From Otis tarda (Eukaryota; Chordata; Aves; Otidiformes; Otididae), in NCBI GenBank assembly GCA_026413225.1, contig CM048552.1, positions 192,048,053-192,112,052 on the forward strand: a DNA stretch of 64,000 nucleotides. Reading direction: 5' to 3'. Position 1 is the first letter of the stretch. Every line of letters begins with the position of its first letter. The notes beneath the pieces were generated by a model, which had not been told where the DNA came from, made no database searches, and worked only from the letters and a program-made list of their open reading frames with translations. Shown here piece by piece: positions 41,501 through 46,809 of the stretch. The translations under genes and the position numbers were made by a program.

Positions 41501-43584
41501 AAGGAAAAACAAAGAAAAACAAGCTAGTTCTCCTAGTATACCTTTACAGCTTCCTGCAAAGCAACAGGTTAGAGGATTCCTGAGCCTGAAATCGCACCCA
41601 GACCAGCATGATTAATACTCCTGGAGATTCATCTTCCAGATGTGGCCCATGTTTCTTAACCCATTCAATTTTTCTTACATCTTTCTATAGTAATAAGCTT
41701 TGGAATTTAGTTATATAACTTATGGAAAAGTATATTATTAAACTGCTGGTCCAAAATTAATATATTTAATTAGATAATGCCTCGGTTCTTGTGTATTAAC
41801 TGGGGGAAAGAGATGCTCTTCTCACACTATTCATTATTTCCAAGTATTTATCACCTTCTTTGTGTCTTCAGTGCAAATTCATGACTGACCATTTCGTTTC
41901 AATCTTCTTTTCAAGTCTACTATAACTTGTATGCATTTCTGAACCACACCATCTCCAATTTCTGAGGTAAGTTATGCTAATATATAAATTCACTGTGCAT
42001 ACTTCACATTTTATTCTCAGATTTCCCAGTAATTGGTATTTAAATAAATATATTGTCATTAACAAACAGCAGACTGTGTAAATCAAAATAAAATCCACAG
42101 AGAAGTGCTTCTTCCCTAATACTTACATGAATTTGGCAGTCAGGGAAGTTAAGAGGCTCACTTCTTTATCAACTACTGTTCTTAGCACCTGAAACTGTGT
42201 TTATATTGTAGGTCTATACACTTGTCATGTAGCCTACATCGTCCAATCCTTCATAAGAGAAACACCGTGTGTTTTTCTCCCTGCCTATCTACCAATGAAT
42301 GCACAGCCAGAATAAACAGCTGACAAGAGATACAGGACAACCTGCGAAGTACACTTATTCAAGATAGATCAAGATGACAGAACAGAAAGGATTGGACATT
42401 CAAGGCTAAAAAGTGAAATGAAACTACAGGAGAAAAAGGATGAGTAAGAACCGTATGCATTTTCACAAGCTGAAAAAAATATGCAAGTGCTAACAAATAA
42501 TTTCTCCTCTTAGGAGTCACTCATACATGAAGATATAAATGCCACCTTCTGTTCAACATCATGGAATGCACTACGCTGACTGAAGTCTATCAGCCTAATT
42601 CCCAAAGCACAGACAGGTTACTAGGGGGAAGGGAGAAGGAATCCTTGTGTTTTGGGGTTTTACTGTTTTTTGTTCATTTACCAGCATTTCCAACTGACTT
42701 AAAACTACTTCTTAAGAAAACAAACTCCAAATTAAGCTCTTCCAGCTGTCAGAATACTTAAGGTTCCTCTCCCACATCTGTTTCCTCCTGTTTCACAGGG
42801 CAAGCCCAATTTGTAGGTATTCCTTCTGCACAATAGTACCAAGCTTGCCTTTTTGTGAGAGTACATGGGTAGATAAAGATCTGTAGTAATGTAATTATCC
42901 CCCAAATCTCTCCAGCTTTCCTGTAGAGTTTGGCCAAATAAAGTAGTCAAGAAATCCAGGAGATAGAAATACATAGTATAATCAAGACTACCTTCATTAC
43001 AATACAAGCTAAAATAATGAGAATAAAGGGGTTTATAATCAACCCAAAGAGTACAAATGTATAAAAAGAACGTATTCCGAGGCATCCATATTATTTCCAA
43101 AATTGTCATTCCTGTTTCATGTTTTCCAGTATTTTCTTCTTCAGTACTGACTTACTGTAGGAGCTGAAATAAAATTTAAGTAGTAATAGAAATTGATACA
43201 GCTTATTTCCATTTGTGATTTTTTTTAAACTCATTTAAACCTTTTTGGACAGTTCACTTGAAGAAACTGGTAGAACAGAAGGCATGACAGCCAATAAGTT
43301 CCTCCTTCTGAGCACAGAAATAGTAATGCCCAAAGGAAAAAAAAAAACCAAAAACAACAAAACCAAACCACCACCACCGAAAAAACCCAACCTTTCGGGT
43401 ATAAAATGCATTAATAGGATCATTGAATGCTGTATACAAGAAACTTCAATCTGCAAACAGTTACTTGCTTACTAACCTTTAGCCTTCTCACCATCTCTTC
43501 TTTAGATATTTTGTCAGAGATTTCTTTGACTCCTGGAGGATATGTGATTTTTCCATCGTTGGCTCTCGTCTTCGAGTGAGCCAT
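167..43584 (-). CDS. PDS5B: PDS5B (APRIN), cohesin regulator, N-terminal 517 codons, spliced over 13 coding exons, 3' end outside window
   Basis: PDS5 proteins are nuclear HEAT-repeat scaffolds that bind the cohesin kleisin RAD21 together with WAPL or sororin, and control cohesin release, cohesion and loop size. Joining the minus-strand exons (43584-43477, 39918-39715, 34257-34171, 34078-33981, 32876-32750, 21656-21576, 19360-19220, 9002-8887, 7207-7113, 4873-4728, 3788-3637, 1944-1831, 248-167) gives one uninterrupted 1551-nt frame with GT-AG borders and compatible phases. The product starts [20 protein letters not shown] and carries the conserved IYAPEAPYT segment at residues 90-98, the APDAP-type motif known to contact WAPL and sororin. 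Paralogue-diagnostic segments such as [20 protein letters not shown] match PDS5B rather than PDS5A as I recall them. Full vertebrate PDS5B has about 1450 residues, so roughly 36% is here. No disabling change is seen. The remaining exons should lie below base 1. Confidence 0.97.
249..1830 (-). other. PDS5B: intron 13
   Basis: AT-rich, non-coding. It contains a run of 20 A at 777-796 followed by a purine (GGAGGGGAGGG-like) tract, a short direct repeat of CCAATCTATC near 1481-1511, and T-rich tracts near 1581-1665. No recognised transposon. Confidence 0.8.
777..796. repeat. A20 homopolymer followed by a purine tract
   Basis: Run of 20 A followed by GGAGGGGAGGGAAAAAAG. No retroposed body could be recognised next to it. 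Intron 13. Confidence 0.9.
1831..1944 (-). CDS. PDS5B: PDS5B exon 13, codons 452-490 (both ends split)
   Basis: Acceptor CCTGTATTTCAG, then 114 nt encoding (R)[19 protein letters not shown] through TLDSNAV plus two bases of Lys, then donor GTAAGT. It was found by following the conserved PDS5 sequence; no single long ORF marks it. Confidence 0.95.
1945..3636 (-). other. PDS5B: intron 12
   Basis: Non-coding, AT-rich. The short ORFs at 2400-2594, 2808-3026 and 3330-3554 lack conserved features and look like chance frames. No repeat family recognised. Confidence 0.8.
3637..3788 (-). CDS. PDS5B: PDS5B exon 12, codons 402-452 (last codon split)
   Basis: Acceptor CTTTTTCTCAAG (AAG rather than the usual CAG or TAG), then 152 nt encoding [20 protein letters not shown] through YQNSIDD plus two bases of Arg, then donor GTAAGT. 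Confidence 0.96.
3789..4727 (-). other. PDS5B: intron 11
   Basis: AT-rich unique sequence of 939 bp. I see no element in it. Confidence 0.8.
4728..4873 (-). CDS. PDS5B: PDS5B exon 11, codons 353-401
   Basis: Acceptor TTTTATTCCAG, then 146 nt encoding (E)[19 protein letters not shown] through ERTLDKR, then donor GTAAGA. It contains a strongly conserved HEAT-repeat segment of PDS5 proteins. Confidence 0.96.
4874..7112 (-). other. PDS5B: intron 10, with a less AT-rich block at about 6590-6990
   Basis: Mostly AT-rich. An 81-codon open frame at 5151-5396 (+) resembles no family I know. The block at 6590-6990 has a more even composition than its surroundings and no repeat signature, so it may be a conserved non-coding element, though only alignment could show this. 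Confidence 0.6.
7113..7207 (-). CDS. PDS5B: PDS5B exon 10, codons 321-353 (both ends split)
   Basis: Acceptor TTTCTAAATAG, then 95 nt encoding (R)[19 protein letters not shown] through DLAKDLT plus one base of a Glu codon, then donor GTACCA. Its phases match exon 9 (2 nt carried in) and exon 11 (1 nt carried out). Confidence 0.96.
7208..8886 (-). other. PDS5B: intron 9
   Basis: AT-rich non-coding sequence with no recognised repeats. The antisense frame at 8691-8936 only overlaps exon 9 by chance. Confidence 0.8.
8887..9002 (-). CDS. PDS5B: PDS5B exon 9, codons 283-321 (last codon split)
   Basis: Acceptor TTTTCCAG, then 116 nt encoding [20 protein letters not shown] through PLWQCYLG plus two bases of an Arg codon, then donor GTATAT. 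The R codon is completed by the first base of exon 10. Confidence 0.96.
11891..11921. repeat. perfect hairpin, 14-bp arms, 3-bp loop
   Basis: TTTGACACAGCTCT, CAT, then the exact reverse complement AGAGCTGTGTCAAA. It lies 77 bp before the LTR border at 11999, with no clear relation to it. Confidence 0.93.
11999..12516 (-). mobile_element. solo LTR of an avian endogenous retrovirus, sense to PDS5B
   Basis: The plus strand begins TGTGGTGGGTTGACCCTGG and ends with GAAAATTAACTCCATCTCAG followed by CCAGACCC, which together are the reverse complement of a common avian LTR type (5' edge like GGCTGGGATAGAGTTAA, 3' edge like GGGTCAACCCACCACA). Internal parts such as GAATTCATTCACTACTTCCC and GAAGACAAACACCATGAGC also fit. 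About 518 bp; no internal retroviral genes adjoin it. No clear target duplication was found, so the 12516 border is approximate. Class is probably ERVL-like, by general resemblance only. Confidence 0.82.
14141..14322 (-). mobile_element. CR1 LINE 3' end fragment
   Basis: On the plus strand it reads ATGGTTTGGGTTGGAAAGGA then CCTTTAAGGATCAACTAG, the reverse complement of a CR1 3' end, followed by the C-terminal ORF2 remnant (TTCCAGTGTCTCAGG). Only about 180 bp remain. It is followed by a G/T-rich tract. Intron 8, sense to PDS5B. Confidence 0.85.
14345..14440. repeat. G/T-rich low-complexity tract
   Basis: Alternating runs of T and G (TTTGTTTGTTTGTTTTGGGG-like) directly after the CR1 end fragment. 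ORFs across it are low-complexity artefacts. Confidence 0.85.
15893..16651 (+). pseudogene. CR1 ORF2 endonuclease domain, frame-broken at its 3' end
   Basis: An open frame of 252 codons beginning at a GTG, not an ATG. It is an exonuclease-endonuclease-phosphatase (APE-like) domain. Acidic and His residues expected of the active site are visible in ITETWWD, GDFNFPD and SDHEM. After [13 protein letters not shown] the reading continues in another frame ([14 protein letters not shown] from about 16582), so a single-base-class indel lies between roughly 16560 and 16590. Confidence 0.9.
16582..18315 (+). pseudogene. CR1 ORF2 reverse transcriptase domain
   Basis: An open frame of 577 codons, with no internal stop, spanning the linker and the whole RT core. 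Palm motifs are YLDFSKAFD and FADD. The expected family motif QGSVLGP reads HGSVLGP here. The frame ends after an indel near 18235-18245, where the conserved LYSALVRP segment is shifted out of frame. Downstream, an extra segment of about 8 bp near 18384-18392 breaks the C-terminal part again. Confidence 0.92.
18412..18696 (+). pseudogene. CR1 ORF2 C-terminal fragment
   Basis: Frame continuing the C-terminal region of CR1 ORF2: [19 protein letters not shown], a [18 protein letters not shown] segment and [19 protein letters not shown], ending in a stop at 18694-18696. This is the natural C-terminus of CR1 ORF2, directly followed by the short 3'UTR. Confidence 0.88.
19220..19360 (-). CDS. PDS5B: PDS5B exon 8, codons 236-282
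   Basis: Acceptor TATTTTCCAG, then 141 nt in phase 0 encoding [20 protein letters not shown] through LPQLEFKLK, then donor GTAAAC. The 3' end of a large antisense CR1 (18774) lies 446 bp into the following intron. Confidence 0.97.
19361..21575 (-). other. PDS5B: intron 7
   Basis: AT-rich, non-coding. T-rich and A-rich tracts occur near 20748-20950. No transposon recognised. Confidence 0.8.
21576..21656 (-). CDS. PDS5B: PDS5B exon 7, codons 209-235
   Basis: After a TTCTTCACCCTCAG-type acceptor, 81 nt in phase 0 encode [20 protein letters not shown] through EPYITN, ending at donor GTGAGT. It is a small exon between the 11-kb intron 6 and the 2.2-kb intron 7. Confidence 0.96.
22896..22939. repeat. 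perfect inverted repeat, 21-bp arms with a 2-bp centre
   Basis: The left arm (22896-22916) begins TACTAATATAACTAAGTGAC; the right arm (22919-22939) is its exact reverse complement, separated only by GA. In RNA this would give a stem whose tip is too tight for a normal pre-miRNA loop. Intron 6. Confidence 0.95.
24000..26120 (+). mobile_element. CR1 LINE 3' copy, RT and C-terminal region, degenerate
   Basis: Reading frames in several phases give CR1 ORF2 pieces: [69 protein letters not shown] and [12 protein letters not shown]. Frameshifts and stops are frequent. The 3' end has the CR1 consensus-like GATGACCTTTAAAGG and one terminal ATTCTATGAT unit. The catalytic motif FADD is kept. It differs in subfamily from the copy at 15840-18774 and is closest to the copy at 30546-31954. 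The 5' border is approximate. Antisense to PDS5B, intron 6. Confidence 0.92.
26378..26595 (+). repeat. left arm of an inverted repeat, with an internal TA/CA microsatellite
   Basis: The arm starts CACTGAAGTAATCTAAGCTG, passes through a (TA)/(CA) tract at 26491-26569 and ends TGAGTATATGCAGGCTT. It matches the reverse complement of 28167-28340. In the outer 113 bp I count about four mismatches, and in the inner 30 bp two. The microsatellite is much longer here than in the right arm. Confidence 0.88.
26491..26569. repeat. compound (TA)n/(CA)n microsatellite
   Basis: Alternating blocks of TA and CA dinucleotides with a short (CATA)n end. Lies within the left inverted-repeat arm and likely varies in length between individuals. 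Confidence 0.95.
28167..28340 (-). repeat. right arm of the inverted repeat
   Basis: Plus strand begins AAGCCTGCATATACTCA, continues through a pure (TA)n tract at 28195-28222 and ends GGATTACTTCAGTG. It pairs with 26378-26595. No flanking target duplication or transposase frame was found in the 1.57-kb spacer, so its origin (inverted local duplication or two copies of an unnamed repeat) is open. Confidence 0.88.
28195..28222. repeat. (TA)14 microsatellite
   Basis: Uninterrupted TA run inside the right inverted-repeat arm. Confidence 0.95.
29441..29930 (+). mobile_element. solo LTR of an avian endogenous retrovirus, 490 bp, with exact 5-bp target duplication
   Basis: Starts TGTCCTGGTTCTGGCTAGGA and ends AACTATGACA (TG...CA). 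It is flanked by GCTAT at 29436-29440 and again at 29931-29935. A TATA-like TATATAAG lies at 29619-29626. No gag, pol or env sequence is attached, so it is a recombination-derived solo LTR. A 5-bp duplication suits ERVL-type integration. Antisense to PDS5B in intron 6. Confidence 0.9.
29619..29626 (+). promoter_or_regulatory. TATA-like box of the solo LTR
   Basis: TATATAAG about 180 bp inside the LTR, where a retroviral U3 core promoter is expected. Whether it is active is unknown. Confidence 0.5.
30546..31954 (-). mobile_element. CR1 LINE 3' copy, RT and C-terminal region
   Basis: On the minus strand it starts inside the RT region ([16 protein letters not shown]) and includes [46 protein letters not shown]-type region equivalents and [12 protein letters not shown]. 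Its 3' end at 30546 carries two terminal ATTCTATGAT-type units. Frames are broken between 31643 and 31650 and around 31050. It lies sense to PDS5B in intron 6 and inverted relative to the related copy at 24000-26120. Confidence 0.93.
32750..32876 (-). CDS. PDS5B: PDS5B exon 6, codons 166-208
   Basis: Acceptor TTTAATTTCAG, then 127 nt that complete the split Asn codon and encode [19 protein letters not shown] through VNLVPAHK, then donor GTAAGA. Read-through past the donor gives an artefactual longer ORF. The conserved protein continues in exon 7 with NLNKQAYDL. Confidence 0.96.
32877..33980 (-). other. PDS5B: intron 5
   Basis: About half of this 1.1-kb intron is an old antisense CR1 3' fragment (33145-33640). 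The rest is AT-rich unique sequence. Confidence 0.8.
33145..33640 (+). mobile_element. CR1 LINE 3' fragment, old
   Basis: It reads, with many differences, TGGAGTGCTGCGTCCAGTTC and [32 protein letters not shown], then a degraded C-terminus with GCCCAGAGAGGCCGTGGA. It is more diverged than the other CR1 copies, and the terminal repeat is not recognisable. Intron 5, antisense to PDS5B. Confidence 0.82.
33981..34078 (-). CDS. PDS5B: PDS5B exon 5, codons 134-166 (last codon split)
   Basis: Acceptor TTCAACACAG, then 98 nt encoding [19 protein letters not shown] through TLFSVI plus two bases of an Asn codon, then donor GTAAGT. It is separated from exon 4 by an intron of only 92 bp. Confidence 0.96.
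34079..34170 (-). other. PDS5B: intron 4, 92 bp
   Basis: It has donor GTAAGT-independent borders GTAAAA and TAG-type ends confirmed by protein continuity on both sides; both neighbouring exon phases fit. It is very short beside the other introns, so exons 4 and 5 may be recognised together by the splicing machinery. Confidence 0.6.
34171..34257 (-). CDS. PDS5B: PDS5B exon 4, codons 105-133
   Basis: Acceptor TCTTTTCAG, then 87 nt in phase 0 encoding [17 protein letters not shown] through YFYLLE, then donor GTAAAA. It is too short for an ordinary ORF scan and was found by continuity of the conserved PDS5 protein between exons 3 and 5. Confidence 0.96.
34258..39714 (-). other. PDS5B: intron 3
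   Basis: It contains one antisense CR1 fragment at 36790-37908. The flanks 34258-36790 and 37909-39714 are AT-rich with only short chance ORFs. Confidence 0.8.
36790..37908 (+). mobile_element. CR1 LINE 3' copy, partial RT plus C-terminal region
   Basis: It begins in the RT region (CTCCCACAGCATTCTCCT) and continues through a degenerate FADDTKL stretch to an open frame at 37154-37891 with [54 protein letters not shown] and [14 protein letters not shown]. It ends in ATTCTATGATTCTAT. It resembles the subfamily of the 15840-18774 copy. Antisense to PDS5B, intron 3. Confidence 0.92.
39715..39918 (-). CDS. PDS5B: PDS5B exon 3, codons 37-104
   Basis: Acceptor CTCTCTTTTTAG is followed by 204 nt (68 codons, phase 0 at both ends) and donor GTAAAT. 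It encodes [16 protein letters not shown] through SPDKLK and includes the first conserved HEAT helices ([19 protein letters not shown]) and the APEAP motif at residues 92-96, a contact site for WAPL and sororin in characterised PDS5 proteins. Confidence 0.97.
39919..43476 (-). other. PDS5B: intron 2
   Basis: AT-rich, non-coding. It holds a small perfect hairpin at 40609-40631 and a C/A-rich low-complexity tract at about 40885-40970. No transposon recognised. Confidence 0.8.
40609..40631. repeat. perfect hairpin, 10-bp arms, 3-bp loop
   Basis: CTCACCAACT, GCT, AGTTGGTGAG. Intron 2; too short to indicate a function. Confidence 0.9.
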
Positions 43585-43602
43585 GATTTCACAATTTCAG
43601 AA
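43477..43602 (-). CDS. PDS5B: PDS5B first coding exon (exon 2): 18 nt of 5'UTR plus codons 1-36
   Basis: On the minus strand the acceptor CTTTCCACAG precedes an exon whose ATG is at 43584-43582. An in-frame TGA lies five codons upstream of the ATG inside the same exon, and the ATG has A at -3 and G at +4, so the start is well supported. The coding part is 108 nt and ends KEEMVRRLK in phase 0, followed by donor GTTAGT. Since the exon begins with UTR, at least one upstream non-coding exon must exist. Confidence 0.95.
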
Positions 43603-45807
43603 CTGTGGAAAGAAATTAAGAAGTCACTATTGTTCAGCTGGTTTATGTTTACCTTATCTGTCCCACTTTCAGAAACCAAATCCAACTAGAAATATAACAA
43701 CAAAATCCATACAAAGAAAAAAACTGGACAAAAGATTGATTGTTTTCAGTAATCTATATTGTGGCAGACAGCAACGGTTTTGATATTCAGGTAGATTGTC
43801 CTATACTACAGTAAAACTCTCAAGAAGTATACAGAAACAGAAAAAAACTAAAACTCCTCATTCCTGAATGTGTTTGATCTTTACACTTAAGAGATGCAAT
43901 CAAGAATCTTACCTTATTGTACAAACCGTTGCCACCACTTGGCAATAACAAATCCTAGCCAGCTTGGATTTTTAGACTCTGAGAACAGACATCTGAAGTG
44001 GACTTTGTTTTCCAAATGATTACATAGAGAACAATTTCCCCAGAAGTCTAAATAGCAGTGCAGATTAAGTGTTACACATCACTAATTTTAATTTGCCAAT
44101 GCAGCAGACAGAGAATGAAGTAGGGAGAGGAACAGAACAGAACAAATGGGAGTCTTTCCTCTACGCCTTAAAAGCCAAGATTTTAAGCCAAAGACTGCTT
44201 CCTAAATTCCAAATAAGAAAATAACTCAGTTACTTGGTTTCTCAGTCCCTTTAAACTGATGCAAACGTGGACTGCCATCTAATCCACCCTAAGCTAAGCA
44301 AAGTTCCACTGCTGTAGTGAAGAAAGCTGAATTGAAAGCTTTACTTACATAAAAGCAATTAATACAAAAGACAGTGAAAAAAACTAGACAGCATGCATTG
44401 GGATAATTAGGATTTTAGAAAAATACTTTACCAGGGCAGTTACAAGTCAAGAATGTAACACAGAAAATAAAATTTCTTTGCCATTGCCTTGATACATTTA
44501 TTTATTTAAAAGTTTGAAACACTTCCTCACAGACATCACTTTCCTGAACCGTTAATTCCAAGTCAGGCATTTTCTTCCTACTGACCTCCTATACAAGGAG
44601 GATCTACGTACGAACACTCTGAACTTCTCAGAACTGTAACATCAAAAAACCAACCAGAACCCACAAAAAGAGATGGCATAGAAGCATATTCCATAACAGG
44701 ATGGTGTAACCTGTCATAATTGAGACGTTCTGGCCCAAGCCGAGGTCATCTTACACTGAAGGGAAACCTGGAACCCAAAATACACTCATCTACCCACGCC
44801 TAAAAAAAAAATGTCACATCATCTTTTTTACTCTTCAGTCCACATTTCACAATAACAACCTAAGTTACAGATTTTGCTTCATCTTTACTTATCTTTTATA
44901 AAACAAAAGGTTAACATTGACATTTAAAAATTTTTCGTAAAGACTACATGCAGCGCAGCACAGCACATCTTTGTTTTAGGAAACAGGGAAAATCAGTAGA
45001 ATTAACATAATCAGATGTCATTCCACAGGCACAATTTGCAATGCACTTCAACAGCTACAGAAAAGTCAACTCAGTTTGTCATCTTCTCTGTACCTACATA
45101 CACATGGCAGGTGAACCAAATGCTACATACTTGCAGTTGTTGTAAAAATAGATCATGAGAAAGCTGGGACACAAGAAAACTCATTGAAGTAACTTTTTCT
45201 AATACTCCTAGGAAAATATGATGCCAACTTTATCACCATTATATTTTTAATGCACCATCACGACGGTAAGTCTATGACTCCTCAAAAACACACAGAAGAT
45301 GTAATCGAGTTCACTCTTCCTGCTGTTTGACATAGATACTCCATTCCAGCTTTCAGATGGGACAATGTTATATATCATAGCTAAATTCACTTTAACAGCT
45401 CATCACAGCAGAAGGCAGTCTTGCTCCCCTCAATCGGAGAATGTATAAAAGCACCACATGCTTTGCTGGACCAAATTAACTAACTCCAATAAACAAGCCT
45501 AACTGGTTTTGAAATGCATGTGACAAGCATCAAAGCTAACTGAAGTGAAGGAACAGGAACTAAGGGAACGAGGCAAAAACCCTCTCCCTTCCAGTAGTGG
45601 ACAGCTGTCAGATCAGATCAACTGCAGTGGAAGCTTGATTAGAATATGGTGATATCATCCCATTTGGAGCATGTTATGAAAAAATTCAAGGACTGAAACT
45701 CATATATTATGGTCAAGTTGAACTGTCCAGCTGACACGTCCAACTGACCTGCAACCAAGCTTTTAAGCTTGAGTGGCATCCAACATCTGGGTTTGAAAGT
45801 GAACATC

Positions 45808-46809
45808 TGTATTTACACGGCAAAGTCCTAGTACCAGGGCAGGATGCAGGGACGGCCTCTGTGGGAAGAGACCAGGGGCTGCCCTCATGGCAGACAGAGC
45901 CAGTTCCAGTCAGCTACAAAATGGACTCACTCCTGGCCAAAGCTGAGCCCACCAGTGACACACTGGTGGGGCCTCTGTGACAACATATTTAAGAAATGGT
46001 AAAAAATGCGAGGGAGAAGTAAGAAAAATGTGAGAGAAACAACTCTGCACATACCAAGGTCAGTAAAGAAGGAGAGGAAGGAGGTGCTCCATGCACTGGA
46101 GCAGATTCTCCTGCAGCACACTGAGAAGCCCATGGCGACACAGGTTGTCCCTCTGCAGGCCATGGAGGACCATATCGGAGCAGACATCCACACTGCAGCC
46201 ACTGGAGGGGAGCCCATGCTGAAGGAGGCTCTTAGCAGGACCCGTGACCCCATAGGGGACCCACTCTGGAGCAGTCTGTTCCTGAAGGACTGTACCTCAT
46301 GAGAAGGGCCCATGCTGGAGCAGTTCTTGAAGAACTGCAGCCTGAGGGAAGGACCCACGTTGCAGAAGTTTGTGAAGGACTGCATCCCTTGGTTAGGAAC
46401 CATGTTGAAGCAGGGGAAAAAGTGAGGAAGGAGTGGGAGAGATGAAGGGTTTTGAACTGCCCACAACCCCTCTTCCTTAATTCCCCTGTGCTGCTCGATG
46501 GGGAAGGGGAAAGGTAGAAGAGTCAGAAGTGAAGCAGTAAAGCTGAGTCTGGAAAGAAGAGGTATTGGTATCTTTAGTTTTGCCTTTGTTTCTCACCATC
46601 CTGCTCTATTTTTAACTGGCAATAAATTAAATTAATCTTCCACAAGCCAAATCTGTTTTGCCCATGACGGTTATTGGTAAGTGATCTCTCTGTATTTATC
46701 TTGACCCATGAGCTTTTTCATCTTATTTTCTCCCACATTTTGTTGAGCAGGTGGAACGAGAGAGCAGCTGAGTGGGCGCCTAGCAGCCAGCCACAGTTAA
46801 TCCACTACA
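45808..46809 (+). mobile_element. solo LTR of an avian endogenous retrovirus, about 1.0 kb
   Basis: Starts TGTATTTACACGGCAAAG, contains the TGTGACAACATATTTAAG promoter-like segment near 45977-45993 and an AATAAA signal at 46621-46626, and ends GTTAATCCACTACA. Flanks are AACATC (45802-45807) and ACCATC (46810-46815), a 6-bp duplication with one mismatch. This points to ERVK-type integration, although the mismatch leaves some doubt. The 179-codon minus-strand frame at 45927-46466 lies inside the LTR and is not a gene. Antisense to PDS5B, intron 1. Confidence 0.85.
46621..46626 (+). terminator. polyadenylation signal AATAAA of the LTR
   Basis: AATAAA near the expected R/U5 region of the 1-kb LTR, about 190 bp before its 3' end. 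It is on the strand opposite to PDS5B, so it should not truncate PDS5B transcripts. Confidence 0.5.

Noticed and set aside
167-43584. Paralogue PDS5A
   Set aside because: Exon 3 and exon 6 residues (for example [19 protein letters not shown] and [15 protein letters not shown]) fit PDS5B as I recall it and differ from PDS5A.
45927-46466. 179-codon open frame on the minus strand and a 98-codon frame opposite it
   Set aside because: Both lie inside the 1-kb LTR. The repeated Ser/Met/Gly pattern comes from internal LTR repeats.
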